Shown: positions 21,624 to 31,880, counted from the stretch's first letter. The stretch is 64,000 nt of DNA from Bacillus sp. 491mf (GCF_900112415.1 NZ_FOLV01000013.1:1-64000), one strand, 5' to 3'. Program-made: numbers and translations. Notes: generated by a model not told the origin, from the sequence alone.

Positions 21624-22499
21624 ATGCCTAACATTCACATACCAGAATGGCCACTTGTCATTATACGTTCTTTATGTGTCTTAATTGTTTTATTCGCCAT
21701 TACGAAATGGCTTGGCAAAAGACAAATCGCTCAACTTTCCTTTTTTGAATACATAGCAGGTATGACAATCGGTGATATCGCTGCGGAAGTGTCAACAGGA
21801 CTGGAACAAAACTTCTTCCACGGTATTTCTAGTATGCTGGTTTTTGCCGTCATTCCCTTTTTCGCAGGACTAATTTCCTTAAAAAATAAAACAGTACGAG
21901 ATTTTGTAGAAGGTAAATCCACTATTTTTATAAAAGACGGCAAAGTACTCGAAGATAATTTAAAAAAGGAAAAATATACAAGCGACGAACTATTAGAACT
22001 TCTGCGAAAAAAAGATGTATTCAACATAACCGATGTTGAATTCGCTATATTAGAACCGAGCGGTGAACTAAACGTATTATTGAAGAAGGACAAGCAACCA
22101 TTAACTGCAAAAGATATCGGATTAAAACTACCAAACGAAAAAGAAACACACACAATCATTATGGATGGAAACATAATAGATGAACCTCTTGCAGCAAGCG
22201 GTCATAACCGCGCTTGGGTTCGCACCGAACTCGAAAAAATGGGGGTTGCAATCGACAACGTATTCATTGGACAAGTCGACTCCTACGGCCAACTAACAGT
22301 CGACATATACAACGATAAAATCCAAATGCCTTCTCCTCAAGACAAACCATTATTATTCGCTTCCTTAAAGAAGTGTCATGCTGACCTTGAACTCTTTTCT
22401 TTAGAGACGAAATCAAGCATTGCCGCGAACATGTATGCAAACAACGCCAAGAAGCTAGAAGAAATTTTAAATAAAGTTACGTATTTACTAAAGGAATAG
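21624..22499 (+). CDS. DUF421 domain membrane protein (YetF-like)
   Basis: The 291-residue protein has two or three N-terminal membrane helices (about 10-90, with the family motif KWLGKRQIAQLSFFEYI), then the soluble DUF421/YetF domain (EGKSTIFIKDGKVLED, AILEPSGELNVLLK) and an added C-terminal helical part rich in charged residues (from about 230) that looks like a DUF1657-related tail (FASLKKCHADLELFS). YetF-type proteins are linked to spore germination. It closes the operon, 20 bases after the DUF1657 gene, and a terminator follows. Confidence 0.85.
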   Translation: MPNIHIPEWPLVIIRSLCVLIVLFAITKWLGKRQIAQLSFFEYIAGMTIGDIAAEVSTGLEQNFFHGISSMLVFAVIPFFAGLISLKNKTVRDFVEGKSTIFIKDGKVLEDNLKKEKYTSDELLELLRKKDVFNITDVEFAILEPSGELNVLLKKDKQPLTAKDIGLKLPNEKETHTIIMDGNIIDEPLAASGHNRAWVRTELEKMGVAIDNVFIGQVDSYGQLTVDIYNDKIQMPSPQDKPLLFASLKKCHADLELFSLETKSSIAANMYANNAKKLEEILNKVTYLLKE

Positions 22500-22505
22500 T
22501 ACGGA

Positions 22506-22543
22506 AAAGAACGCTTATATATGTAATAGCGTTCTTTTTTGGT
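22506..22543 (+). terminator. Terminator of the spoVA-type operon
   Basis: AAAAGAACGCTAT-type arm (AAAGAACGCTTA) pairs with TAGCGTTCTTTTTT, followed by six T. Confidence 0.85.
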
Positions 22544-22544
22544 T

Positions 22545-22640
22545 TTCACTTCGCATGTGGCAAAAACAGGCCCTGACCGCTTCTATGCATGGCCGGATGC
22601 ACTCGCCTACCTAAAAAAAGAGAGGTTTTCTATAAGTATG
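22545..22640. repeat. Dispersed repeat family 1 copy
   Basis: CGCATGTGGCAAAAACAGGC, CTGACCGC, CATGGCCGG, CTCGCC and CCTAAAAAAAGAGAGG match the family-1 core. The remainder of 22641-22750 shows no convincing gene. Confidence 0.65.
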
Positions 22641-22753
22641 TTTAAATTCACCCAATTCGGTTATGATGAGGAAGGTACAGAAGAAGGGAATTCCTTATTT
22701 ATAGCGAATTAACATGGTAAACCTACATATTTTTTTAAACTGAAGTGGTTTCG

Positions 22754-22770
22754 TTTGACCTTTATTGACC
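22754..22770 (-). promoter_or_regulatory. CtsR operator of clpP
   Basis: On the minus strand the site reads GGTCAATAAAGGTCAAA, a direct heptad repeat fitting the CtsR consensus RGTCAAANANRGTCAAA with one deviation. It covers the -35 of the clpP promoter. Confidence 0.85.
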
Positions 22771-22783
22771 ATAATTGTATTAT
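22755..22783 (+). promoter_or_regulatory. SigA promoter of clpP
   Basis: TTGACC (22755-22760) and TATTAT (22778-22783) are 17 bases apart; the CtsR box overlaps the -35. Confidence 0.7.
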
Positions 22784-22818
22784 AAAATTAACAAATGTGT
22801 TAAAGGAGGAAGTTACAC

Positions 22819-23400
22819 ATGAATTTAATTCCTACAGTTATTGAACAAACAAATCGCGGGGAACGTGCTTACGATATTTACTCTCGTCTATTAAAGGACC
22901 GCATCATCATGCTAGGTAGCGCAATTGATGACAACGTAGCAAACTCAATCGTTTCTCAGCTTTTATTCTTAGAATCACAAGACCCAGAAAAGGATATTCA
23001 TATATACATCAACAGTCCTGGTGGATCTATTACAGCTGGTATGGCAATTTACGATACAATGCAATTCATTAAACCAAACGTATCTACAATTTGTATCGGT
23101 ATGGCTGCATCTATGGGTGCTTTCTTACTTGCAGCTGGTGAAAAAGGAAAACGTTTCGCTCTTCCAAACAGTGAAGTTATGATTCACCAACCACTTGGCG
23201 GCGCACAAGGACAAGCGACAGAAATCGAAATCGCTGCAAAACGTATCCTATTCTTACGTGATAAACTAAACAAAATTCTTGCTGAGCGTACAGGTCAAGA
23301 CTTAGAAGTAATCGAGCGCGACACAGAACGCGACAACTTCATGACAGCAGAAAAAGCGCTAGAATACGGCTTAATCGATAAAATCTTTACAAATCGCTAA
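22819..23400 (+). CDS. clpP: ATP-dependent Clp protease proteolytic subunit
   Basis: ClpP forms the tetradecameric peptidase chamber used by ClpX, ClpC and ClpE for protein quality control, competence and sporulation. The 193-residue product has the full triad: Ser98 in GMAASMGAF, His123 in MIHQPLGG and Asp172 in [17 protein letters not shown] precedes the ATG. It is monocistronic, with a CtsR-controlled promoter and its own terminator, and stands convergent to crh. Confidence 0.98.
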   Translation: MNLIPTVIEQTNRGERAYDIYSRLLKDRIIMLGSAIDDNVANSIVSQLLFLESQDPEKDIHIYINSPGGSITAGMAIYDTMQFIKPNVSTICIGMAASMGAFLLAAGEKGKRFALPNSEVMIHQPLGGAQGQATEIEIAAKRILFLRDKLNKILAERTGQDLEVIERDTERDNFMTAEKALEYGLIDKIFTNR

Positions 23401-23405
23401 TCGCT

Positions 23406-23442
23406 TATAGAAAAGAGCTATCATTCCTGATAGCTCTTTTTC
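23406..23442 (+). terminator. Terminator of clpP
   Basis: AAAAGAGCTATCA, loop, TGATAGCTCTTTTT. Confidence 0.9.
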
Positions 23443-23445
23443 ATT

Positions 23446-23500
23446 TATCAGCGACTCGGCACAATTTATCGGCGACTCGACACGATTTAAAGACCCCTCG
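23446..23500. repeat. Short imperfect tandem repeat
   Basis: ATCAGCGACTCGGCACAATT is followed at once by ATCGGCGACTCGACACGATT, two roughly 21-base units; a weaker third copy (CCCTCGACCACATTCGACAC) follows. It is between the two convergent terminators. Confidence 0.5.
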
Positions 23501-23535
23501 ACCACATTCGACACGCGGCGAGTAGCCCAGCCACA

Positions 23536-23574
23536 ATAAAAAGCTATCGCACATTCGCGATAGCTTTTTATTGT
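23536..23574 (-). terminator. Terminator after crh
   Basis: AAAAAGCTATCGC and GCGATAGCTTTTT form a perfect stem with A and T runs on both sides, so it can work in both directions. Confidence 0.9.
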
Positions 23575-23825
23575 TCTTTTTGTACATAAGCAACAAGTGC
23601 TGCTAATGCTTCTGTCTCATCTGATCCTTCTGTCGTAATTGTAACTTCACATCCAGATCCAACAGCTAAGCTCATAATCCCCATAATACTTTTAGCATTG
23701 ACCGTTTTCCCGTCTTTTTCCATAAAAATATCAGCTTGAAAACGATTTGCCTCTTGTACAAACAACGCCGCCGGACGTGCTTGTAATCCAGTCTTCAACC
23801 GTACCTCTACCAGTTTTTGAACCAC
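23568..23825 (-). CDS. crh: Catabolite repression HPr-like protein Crh
   Basis: Crh is an HPr paralogue that, once phosphorylated by HprK on Ser46, acts as a CcpA corepressor; it cannot take part in sugar uptake. The 85-residue product has Gln15 in place of the HPr catalytic His (GLQARPAA) and keeps Ser46 (NAKSIMG), which defines Crh. Its partner kinase gene hprK is at 32926-33855. It is the last gene of the yvcI-rapZ-yvcK-whiA-crh series. Confidence 0.95.
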   Translation of the reverse strand: MVQKLVEVRLKTGLQARPAALFVQEANRFQADIFMEKDGKTVNAKSIMGIMSLAVGSGCEVTITTEGSDETEALAALVAYVQKEQ

Positions 23826-23846
23826 TGTTCCATTCCCCTTTGCCCT

Positions 23847-24797
23847 TTATTTTTTTATAACCGCTTCACCGGCGCGTAATTTCTCTGCAATGTCATCAAT
23901 TTTACGCAAACGATGATTGATCCCCGATTTACTAATGTTTCCCCCAGATACCATTTCTCCTAATTCTTTCAATGTAACATCTTGATAATTGATACGTAGT
24001 TCTGCGATTTCACGTAATTTATCTGGTAAAAAGTCAAGTCCAACAGTCTCTTCAATATAACGAATGTTTTCAATCTGTCTTAAAGCTGCACCAATCGTTT
24101 TATTTAAGTTTGCTGTTTCACAATTCACAAGACGATTTACAGAATTACGCATATCACGCACAATCCGAATATCTTCAAACTTTAAAAGAGCACTATGAGC
24201 ACCAATAATATTTAAGAATTCGGTAATCTTTTCCGCTTCCTTTAAATACGTAATGTACCCTTTTCGTCTTTCTAACGTTTTACTATTTAACATAAACTCA
24301 TTCATAAGTTCACATATCGCATCATTGTGCTCCTGGTATAACGAGAAAACTTCTAAATGATACGACGATGTTTCTGGATTATTTACAGAACCACCCGCTA
24401 AAAATGCACCGCGTAAGTACGAACGTTTACAACACTTTTTCTCAATTAATTCTTGTGAAATATCGCGAATAAACGAAAAGTCTTCTCGCACAATGTGTAA
24501 ATCGGATAAAATTTCACGCGCTCTTTCAACTAAACGAACGATGTACACATTATTTTTCTTTAAGCGCATTTTCTTACGCACAAGTAGTTCAACTGTCACG
24601 TTATATCCTTTTTTCAATAATGTATAGATTCTCCGCGCAATCGCTGCATTTTCCGTTTGAATGTCAATGATTACACGGCGGTTTGAAAAGGAGAGTGAAC
24701 CGTTCATACGAAGCAATGCTGACAACTCTGCCTTCTCACAGCATTCCTTCATCGTAAGCTTTGTTAGCTCCTTCTTTGTTTCTGATGCAAAGGACAA
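23847..24797 (-). CDS. whiA: DNA-binding protein WhiA
   Basis: WhiA has a degenerate LAGLIDADG homing-endonuclease fold (about 20-200, with [15 protein letters not shown]) and a C-terminal HTH (about 230-310, with [22 protein letters not shown]-like sequence and [15 protein letters not shown]). In B. subtilis it influences cell division and chromosome segregation. I start at the TTG at 24797 ([11 protein letters not shown], 316 residues) because AGGAGG is eight bases upstream; the upstream GTG overlaps that RBS. Confidence 0.94.
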   Translation of the reverse strand: MSFASETKKELTKLTMKECCEKAELSALLRMNGSLSFSNRRVIIDIQTENAAIARRIYTLLKKGYNVTVELLVRKKMRLKKNNVYIVRLVERAREILSDLHIVREDFSFIRDISQELIEKKCCKRSYLRGAFLAGGSVNNPETSSYHLEVFSLYQEHNDAICELMNEFMLNSKTLERRKGYITYLKEAEKITEFLNIIGAHSALLKFEDIRIVRDMRNSVNRLVNCETANLNKTIGAALRQIENIRYIEETVGLDFLPDKLREIAELRINYQDVTLKELGEMVSGGNISKSGINHRLRKIDDIAEKLRAGEAVIKK

Positions 24798-24883
24798 CCG
24801 TTTCACCTCCTATTAATGATCATTACTACCCTAAATGAATTTGTAGCGTTACCTCAAAGAAGTAACGCTTTATAGCTTACAAG

Positions 24884-25837
24884 TTATATTAATGAATATA
24901 AAATCGAAGCTAGCTTTATCGTATCATGACGCACAACTTTATCATCATACTTTGCCAAACAACCTTTAATCAACTTAATATTATGCGCAGCAAAACGTTC
25001 TTCATCGATCTCAACTGGCTCCGACATTTCTTTTGCATAGCGTCCTAATAATTGAGATGGGATTGATTCATCGTTAACGATTGCTGTATCGATAAACGCT
25101 TCTCCAAGATGATCATGCAATGCTTTCACATGGTCAAACGCTGTATATCCCATTGTTTCACCAGCTTGAGTCATAACATTACAAACATATGCTTTCTTCG
25201 CTTTTGCCTGAAGTACTGCCTCACCGATTTTTTTCACCATTAAATTCGGCAAAATGCTCGTATACAAACTTCCTGGTCCAAATAAAAGTAAATCAGCTCT
25301 TTGAATTTCCATTAACGTTTCATGAAGCGGCTCTACTTCCCCCGGTGTTAAAAAGACACGGTTAATTTTTTTCCCGTAATACGGAATTTTCGATTCCCCG
25401 CTTACAATTTGACCATCTTCCAATTCCGCATGCAAAACAACACTTTGATTTGCAGCTGGAAGTACACGTCCTCTCACATTTAACACTTTACTCGTTTCCG
25501 TAATCGCATGAAAGAAATCACCTGTAATAGCTGTCATTCCAGCTAACAATAAATTTCCAAGCGCATGTCCTGTTAATCCTTCTCCTGATGTAAAGCGATG
25601 CTGAAATAACAACTCCACCAAAGGCTCTACATCAGACAACGCAACCAGCACGTTACGAATATCTCCAGGAGGCGGGATTTTTAACTCATCACGGAGCCTT
25701 CCAGAACTTCCCCCATCATCAGCGACCGTTACAATCGCTGTAATATCAACAGGATACGTTTTTAAACCGCGAAGCAAAACGGATAGACCCGTTCCACCTC
25801 CCATAATAACGATTTTTGGTTTCCCCTCTTTTCCCAT
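24884..25837 (-). CDS. yvcK: YvcK/GlmR family protein
   Basis: YvcK (GlmR, 'gluconeogenesis factor') binds UDP-GlcNAc and stimulates GlmS, so it is needed for cell-wall synthesis on gluconeogenic carbon sources. The 317-residue product has the Rossmann-type start IVIMGGGTGLSVLLRGLK, the TVADDGGSSGRLR motif (about 37-49) and LFGPGSLYTSILPNL (about 185). It lies three bases from rapZ and belongs to the RapZ-YvcK-WhiA-Crh operon. Confidence 0.95.
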   Translation of the reverse strand: MGKEGKPKIVIMGGGTGLSVLLRGLKTYPVDITAIVTVADDGGSSGRLRDELKIPPPGDIRNVLVALSDVEPLVELLFQHRFTSGEGLTGHALGNLLLAGMTAITGDFFHAITETSKVLNVRGRVLPAANQSVVLHAELEDGQIVSGESKIPYYGKKINRVFLTPGEVEPLHETLMEIQRADLLLFGPGSLYTSILPNLMVKKIGEAVLQAKAKKAYVCNVMTQAGETMGYTAFDHVKALHDHLGEAFIDTAIVNDESIPSQLLGRYAKEMSEPVEIDEERFAAHNIKLIKGCLAKYDDKVVRHDTIKLASILYSLI

Positions 25838-25840
25838 CTC

Positions 25841-26722
25841 TTAATGTCCCTTTCTCTTCTCCACATCACGATGAGATACATGCGTTGTATACTCTTGCTT
25901 TAAATGTTTCGTTAAATATTCTGCAAGTGTAACGGATCGATGTTGCCCACCTGTACATCCAATCGCAATAACAAGCTGACTTTTCCCTTCGCGTTTATAA
26001 TGCGGAAGCATAAAGGAAATAAGGTCAGTTAACTTCTCTAAAAACTTGTGCGTTTCATTAAATTTAAGCACATATGACGATACTTCCTCATCAAGACCTG
26101 TTAATGGCTTCATATGTGGAATATAGTATGGATTTGGTAAAAAACGAACATCAAATACTAAATCAGCATCAATTGGAATACCATATTTGAATCCAAATGA
26201 CATCACATTTACACGAAATGCTTGTTCACCCTCAGTTGAGAATAATTGAATAATCTTTTCTCTTAACTCTTTCGGCTTTAATTCTGATGTATCAAGTACA
26301 ATATTCGCACGCGCCTTCATATCTGTTAATAATGAACGCTCTGCTTCTATTCCTTTTAACGGAAGACCCGTTGGAGCAAGTGGATGTGAACGCCTTGTTT
26401 CTTTATAACGAGTCACAAGTGTACTATCTTTTGCATCTAAGAATAAAATATGCGGTATAATCCATGTACGTTCTGTTAAATCATCAAGCGCTCCCCATAA
26501 GTGATCAAAGAACTCTCGTCCACGTAAATCAATACCGAGCGCTACTTTATTCATTTTACCTTTCGAGTCTGCCATTAATTCAACAAACTTTGGCAACAAC
26601 ATCGGCGGTAAATTATCCACACAAAAATATCCTAGATCTTCGAAACTTTGTAAGGCAACTGTTTTCCCGGCTCCAGACATTCCTGTAATAATAACCATTT
26701 TAATATCATTATGCGCGTCCAT
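25841..26722 (-). CDS. rapZ: RNase adapter / nucleotide-binding protein RapZ (YvcJ)
   Basis: The 293-residue P-loop protein has Walker A GMSGAGKT near residue 15 and the C-terminal family motif [18 protein letters not shown] (about 262). In E. coli RapZ senses GlcN6P and steers RNase E to GlmZ; in Bacillus YvcJ binds ATP/GTP and affects competence. The ATG at 26722 follows GGGGTGAT; longer starts would swallow the RBS. It is coupled to yvcK and follows yvcI closely. Confidence 0.94.
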   Translation of the reverse strand: MDAHNDIKMVIITGMSGAGKTVALQSFEDLGYFCVDNLPPMLLPKFVELMADSKGKMNKVALGIDLRGREFFDHLWGALDDLTERTWIIPHILFLDAKDSTLVTRYKETRRSHPLAPTGLPLKGIEAERSLLTDMKARANIVLDTSELKPKELREKIIQLFSTEGEQAFRVNVMSFGFKYGIPIDADLVFDVRFLPNPYYIPHMKPLTGLDEEVSSYVLKFNETHKFLEKLTDLISFMLPHYKREGKSQLVIAIGCTGGQHRSVTLAEYLTKHLKQEYTTHVSHRDVEKRKGH

Positions 26723-26740
26723 CATATCACCCCTCATGGT

Positions 26741-27199
26741 TTAACTCGGATCTAATCGATACGAAAGCAATTCAAAATCTGGTGTATATACAAATGTACC
26801 GTAAATAATACCATTTCCTTTAATTAAATAATCAATAATATGATAATCTCCCGGTGCCATTGGCAACTCATCAATCTTATCAAATGTATGCCAGCCTATT
26901 ATCCCTTCTTCGCTTTGCAGTTTATTTTCTCCTGCAAAGTCTGTCGCTAAGAAAGAAAACATCATCCATTCAGAAACAACCTTGTCTCCTTCTTGGATTA
27001 CGAAAGTGAAGACACCTTTTAATGCTGGGTTTTTCAAATAAATACCCGTTTCTTCGCGATATTCGCGAACAACCGATTCTCTTACTGTCTCCCCGCGCTC
27101 CATTTTTCCCCCTGGAGCAACCCACCAATTTCGACGAGGCTTTTGTAATAGAAGAACTTCATTATCCTTAATTAACACACAGTTCGTCACTCTTTGCAA
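26741..27199 (-). CDS. yvcI: NUDIX hydrolase (YvcI)
   Basis: The 152-residue product has an intact Nudix box, GGKMERGETVRESVVREYRE followed by ETGI (about 31-54), the metal-binding helix of nucleoside-diphosphate-linked hydrolases. In other Bacillus it precedes rapZ, and an RNA pyrophosphohydrolase or nucleotide-cleaning role has been suggested for relatives. The start is TTG at 27199 behind GAGGTGA. Confidence 0.88.
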   Translation of the reverse strand: MQRVTNCVLIKDNEVLLLQKPRRNWWVAPGGKMERGETVRESVVREYREETGIYLKNPALKGVFTFVIQEGDKVVSEWMMFSFLATDFAGENKLQSEEGIIGWHTFDKIDELPMAPGDYHIIDYLIKGNGIIYGTFVYTPDFELLSYRLDPS

Positions 27200-27308
27200 A
27201 CTTCTTCACCTCAGCTACTAACGGAGAAATCCCCATTATATACTTCCTTCATTATACTATCAAATACAGTTTGTCACAACGAAGGAACCCCAGTCGTTTC
27301 CTCCCTTT

Positions 27309-27692
27309 GTTTCAAGCCCTGAACGTGGCAAAAATAAGCCCTGAACGCTTCTTTACACGGCTAGTCACTCTCGCCCATCTAAAAGTTTTCTCAACCTACA
27401 AGTCACTGCCACGCTAAACAAAACATAACCTCCAACTTGCATCGTCTTTTTGTTTCAAACTCCGCACGTGGCACAAAAAGGCCCTGAACCCATCTTTACA
27501 CAACCAGTCACTCTCGCCCATCTAAAAGTTTTCTCAACCTACAAGTCACTGCCACGCTAAACAAAACATAGCCTCCACTTGCATCGTCTTTTTGTTTCAA
27601 ACTCCGCATGTGGCACAAAAAGGCCCTGAACGCTACTATGCACGACCAGTCGCTCTCGCCCCCCCCTTAAAAAAAGTAGGTTTTAACCTTTT
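27309..27692. repeat. Family 1 repeat as a 142-bp tandem triplication
   Basis: The motif TGTTTCAA starts at 27309, 27451 and 27593, exactly 142 bases apart. Each unit carries GTGGCA...GGCCCTGAAC...CAGTC(A/G)CTCTCGCCC; units one and two share CATCTAAAAGTTTTCTCAAC and CTACAAGTCACTGCCACGC. The last unit ends with a run of eight C and AAAAAAAGTAGG. The gap 27200-27872 holds this array, a short A/T-rich stretch and the trxB terminator; I see no complete gene in it. Confidence 0.8.
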
Positions 27693-27825
27693 ACAAACAA
27701 AAAAATAAGTGACTAAGGACTACCCCTCAATCACTTATTTCTTACTAAAATATGATACAATCGCAAATCCAAAATTAAATGTAATAATAGAAACTACAGC
27801 CGATATATCGAAAAAAGCGCCGATA

Positions 27826-27866
27826 AATGAAAAAGAAGTTACCTCAGTAAGGTAACTTCTCTTCTT
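27826..27866 (-). terminator. Terminator of trxB
   Basis: GAGAAGTTACCT and AGGTAACTTCTTTTT form the stem and T-run on the minus strand, right after the trxB stop. Confidence 0.85.
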
Positions 27867-27872
27867 GAATTA

Positions 27873-28853
<981 letters not shown>

Positions 28854-28911
28854 TCATACCCTCATTATACTGCCGGCAATGTTTTTTTCCCAATGATTTG
28901 CTCGCTCTTAC

Positions 28912-29057
28912 CCCGCTATTCGCGGGCAGTAACCTTCCACCTCAAGATTCAGAGGAAAAGCGAAGCAGAGAAGCGGGAGAATAACTGCCCGTAAAAGCCC
29001 GATTGGTGAGGGCTAACCATCAGTGAGAAAGGCGTCACTGATGGAAGTTTCACTTTA
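28912..29057 (-). repeat. Dispersed repeat family 2 copy, beginning at the yvcD stop codon
   Basis: On the minus strand the element starts TAAAGTGAAACTTCCATCAG, and its first TAA is the stop codon of the TPR gene. It ends ACTGCCCGCGAATAGCGGG. The inner part includes CGGGCAGT/ACTGCCCG arms that form a long hairpin. Confidence 0.8.
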
Positions 29058-30566
29058 CGCATGCACACTTCTTACCGCTTGCACATACTTTCGTACAGTT
29101 GCTACTGATACATTATATATATTCCCTAGTTCTACCTGCGTCAACTTATCGTGACATTCACCTCTTACAATATATTCAACCGCCGCTGACCAACCATATA
29201 CATTTGTAAACACCGTTCCGCTCGTGTATAAGCGTATAAATGTACAAAACCAAAGGTATAGACACTCTTCAATCAGCTCATCATCTTTTTTTGTATAGTT
29301 GTATAAAGCATCAGCAATATGAATACATTGTTCAAACGGCTGAAGCTCTTGTGGAATACTTTTATGACTATTTATTAAAAAGAAATAGTGCGCGAGCTGT
29401 GATACGATTGGAACACGCTTAGGAGATTGCATCACATCAAAGAAAAAGCCGATTTTCTCTGGTGTCGTCAGCTCATTCATTAAATATAAAGCCAGCATTT
29501 GTTCTTCTAACGTTTCACTTTGCTGAAATGATTGCTGCAGTTCTTGAAATAAAATATTTTGGCCTTCATCTGCTAAATTAATAGCATTCCAAGGCTCTTT
29601 TCCTTTTTTATCAGGATGTAATTCCACCACGTGTGCCCACATTTTCTCTGCTGTTTGTTCATCGTTTACCATGTAAGCAGAATATGCAAACCAATAATAA
29701 AAACTAACATCACCTTCATAGCCTTGACGTTTTAAAACTTTTAACCATTTATATGCACTTTCAAAACGACCAATTGTCGCAAATGTTGTCCCTAGTTTTA
29801 CACGATGTTCAAACGACATCGGATACACCGTCTCCAGTTGCTCTGCTAACTTTTCTACTTGCTTATATTCTCCAATAGAATATAGAAAAATAAGCGTATT
29901 ACATAACGCATGAATATTCCCTGGATTCTTCTCTAAAATGAGCTCAGTCATTTTCAATGCTTGATCAACATTACCAAGCTGAAAATGAGCAATCGCTAAA
30001 TTATTATGTGCCGACCAAAATTCCGGATATTCCGTTATAACTCCTTCAAGCGTAGCAATTGCCTCTTCTAATTGACCATTCCGAATATAATGATTTGCTT
30101 GCTCTTGCATCACAATTAGTCCGTCTTCATCTTCTAATTCCGGTGCATCTATTTCTTCTTCTTCGATAATCTCTAAAAGTTCCATCGTCTCTGCAATAAA
30201 TTCTTTATCCGTCGCAATTTCTAAATAACGCTCTGCATACTTTTTCGCTTGTTGGAATAGACCAAGATACGCATAATTATTTGCCATAAAATAATAGCAT
30301 TCTTCTATTCGTTCACCCGTACGAACGATTTGCAATAAAATTTGATTCGATTCGTGATACTCTCCCGCTTCTGATAATGCCGTTGCTAATTGACATAAAA
30401 TAAACGGCTCTTTCTGACTTTGTGCCGCTCTTTTGAAATATTTAATTGCATCATCTAAATGATGATTGCGATAAGCCTTCATTCCTTTATCATAAAAGAA
30501 ATCGGCTAATTGATTAAAAGCAATTACTTGTCCGTTATCTTTATGAACTTCTTGATTTTTCCCCAT
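29055..30566 (-). CDS. Tetratricopeptide repeat protein (YvcD-like)
   Basis: The 503-residue cytoplasmic protein is built of TPR helices (for example YHLDDAIKYFKRAAQSQKEP, about 40-60; WSAHNNLAIAHFQLGNVDQA, about 190-210) with an acidic linker EEEEIDAPELEDEDG (about 135). The C-terminus has a helix-turn-helix-like run, LTQVELGNIYNVSVATVRKY, so it may bind nucleic acid. It lies upstream of trxB as yvcD does in B. subtilis. Its role is unknown; TPRs suggest protein partners. Confidence 0.82.
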   Translation of the reverse strand: MGKNQEVHKDNGQVIAFNQLADFFYDKGMKAYRNHHLDDAIKYFKRAAQSQKEPFILCQLATALSEAGEYHESNQILLQIVRTGERIEECYYFMANNYAYLGLFQQAKKYAERYLEIATDKEFIAETMELLEIIEEEEIDAPELEDEDGLIVMQEQANHYIRNGQLEEAIATLEGVITEYPEFWSAHNNLAIAHFQLGNVDQALKMTELILEKNPGNIHALCNTLIFLYSIGEYKQVEKLAEQLETVYPMSFEHRVKLGTTFATIGRFESAYKWLKVLKRQGYEGDVSFYYWFAYSAYMVNDEQTAEKMWAHVVELHPDKKGKEPWNAINLADEGQNILFQELQQSFQQSETLEEQMLALYLMNELTTPEKIGFFFDVMQSPKRVPIVSQLAHYFFLINSHKSIPQELQPFEQCIHIADALYNYTKKDDELIEECLYLWFCTFIRLYTSGTVFTNVYGWSAAVEYIVRGECHDKLTQVELGNIYNVSVATVRKYVQAVRSVHA

Positions 30567-30644
30567 AGAGCCTCCATTATTTCATTCTTCTATCTATAAG
30601 TATAAACGATTCTTCTAAAAACAAAACAGTATATTATACGCAAT

Positions 30645-30685
30645 TATTTCCTTTTCATTCTCGAAAAGAAAAGGAAATGTTACAT
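30645..30685 (-). terminator. Hairpin after the acyltransferase gene
   Basis: On the minus strand ATTTCCTTTTC and GAAAAGGAAAT form an 11-base stem, with a weak T-run after it. Confidence 0.5.
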
Positions 30686-30687
30686 TT

Positions 30688-31203
30688 CTAACATTTCCCT
30701 TCTCTCGCTGCCATTTCCTCTTTCGTATAAATAACACGCATCGGATTTCCACCAACGAAAGCACCGCTCGGTACATCACGATGAACAAGTGTACCCGCGG
30801 AAACAATCGCTCCGTCTCCAATGACAACACCCGGTAAAATCGTCGAATTTGCTCCAATCATGACTTCGTCTCCAATTCTGATTTCACCAAGGCGATATTC
30901 TGTAATTAAATATTCATGAGCTAATAATGTTGTATTATAACCAATTATCGAATTACGCCCAACCGTAATTTTCTCTGGAAACATAATATCAGGCATAGCC
31001 ATCAAAGCAAAAGAAGTTTGCTCACCAACTTGCATGCGCAAAAATGTGCGATATAACCAATTTTTCATCCGTAAAAACGGAGTGTAACGCGCAATTTGAA
31101 TGACAATGAAGTTTTTCATCACTTTCCAAAATGAAACGGTCTTATATACGTTCCATAATGAATTTGCTCCTGACACAGGGTAGCGTGTTGTCCGTCGCAC
31201 CAT
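30688..31203 (-). CDS. Hexapeptide-repeat acyltransferase (YvoF-like)
   Basis: The 171-residue product has left-handed beta-helix hexapeptide repeats (IGDEVMIGANSTILPGVVIG, about 110-130; then DGAIVSAGTLV) and the closing GGNPMRVI typical of CoA-dependent O-acetyltransferases. The acceptor is unknown. It is 12 bases downstream of ppaX, the position of yvoF in B. subtilis, so it is likely in the hprK-lgt-ppaX transcription unit. Confidence 0.88.
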   Translation of the reverse strand: MVRRTTRYPVSGANSLWNVYKTVSFWKVMKNFIVIQIARYTPFLRMKNWLYRTFLRMQVGEQTSFALMAMPDIMFPEKITVGRNSIIGYNTTLLAHEYLITEYRLGEIRIGDEVMIGANSTILPGVVIGDGAIVSAGTLVHRDVPSGAFVGGNPMRVIYTKEEMAAREGKC

Positions 31204-31215
31204 GCTCTCTCCTTG

Positions 31216-31851
31216 TCAGCCTAAGATCGTTAACAAATCACTCATTTTTTCTAACACATAATCCGGTTTATAAGACTCTAAATATTCGCGTCCTTTAACT
31301 GTCCATGCAACCGCTGCTGTCTTCACGCCAGCATTTTGCCCACCAACAATATCGTGATGATTATCCCCTACCATTAACGCTTCTTCCGGCTTTGCTTCTA
31401 ATAATTGCAGCGCTTTTTGAATCGGTTCCGGATGTGGCTTCACATGCTCTACATCATCAATTGTCACCACAACATCAAAAAACTGTTTTAATTTCGATAG
31501 TTTTAATCCCATTTCAACAGTTTTGCGCGCCTTCGTTGTTACAATTCCAACTTTATAACCTTTCTTTCGTAAATCCTGCACCGTCTCATACACTGTTTCA
31601 TACTCTTCTACTAGCTCATCATGATGTTCATGATTAAAATCACGATAACATTGGATGAGTTCTTCCACTCGGTTTTCGTCAATCTTACTGAATGTATCGT
31701 GCAATGATGGACCAATAAACGGCAGTACATCCTCACGCTTATACTGATTTGGATAGTACTTTTCTAAAGTATATAAAAATGAAGAAATAATAAGTTCATT
31801 CGTATTAATCAACGTTCCATCCAAATCAAATAACACTGTATTGATGTTCAT
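31216..31851 (-). CDS. ppaX: Pyrophosphatase PpaX
   Basis: PpaX hydrolyses the pyrophosphate that HprK releases when it dephosphorylates HPr and Crh with phosphate. The 211-residue HAD-family product has motif I FDLDGTL (Asp9, Asp11), motif II/III residues in VTTKARK and VKPHPEP, and motif IV in MVGDNHHDI. The true start is the ATG at 31851; the frame stays open upstream only because it runs through a repeat. The gene ends DLLTILG. Confidence 0.93.
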   Translation of the reverse strand: MNINTVLFDLDGTLINTNELIISSFLYTLEKYYPNQYKREDVLPFIGPSLHDTFSKIDENRVEELIQCYRDFNHEHHDELVEEYETVYETVQDLRKKGYKVGIVTTKARKTVEMGLKLSKLKQFFDVVVTIDDVEHVKPHPEPIQKALQLLEAKPEEALMVGDNHHDIVGGQNAGVKTAAVAWTVKGREYLESYKPDYVLEKMSDLLTILG

Positions 31852-31880
31852 CTTTTCCACGTCCTTAGTTGTTTGTATGA

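Noticed and set aside
22638-22703. 21-codon frame MFKFTQFGYDEEGTEKGIPY
   Set aside because: No RBS, adjacent to repeat DNA, no similarity recognised.
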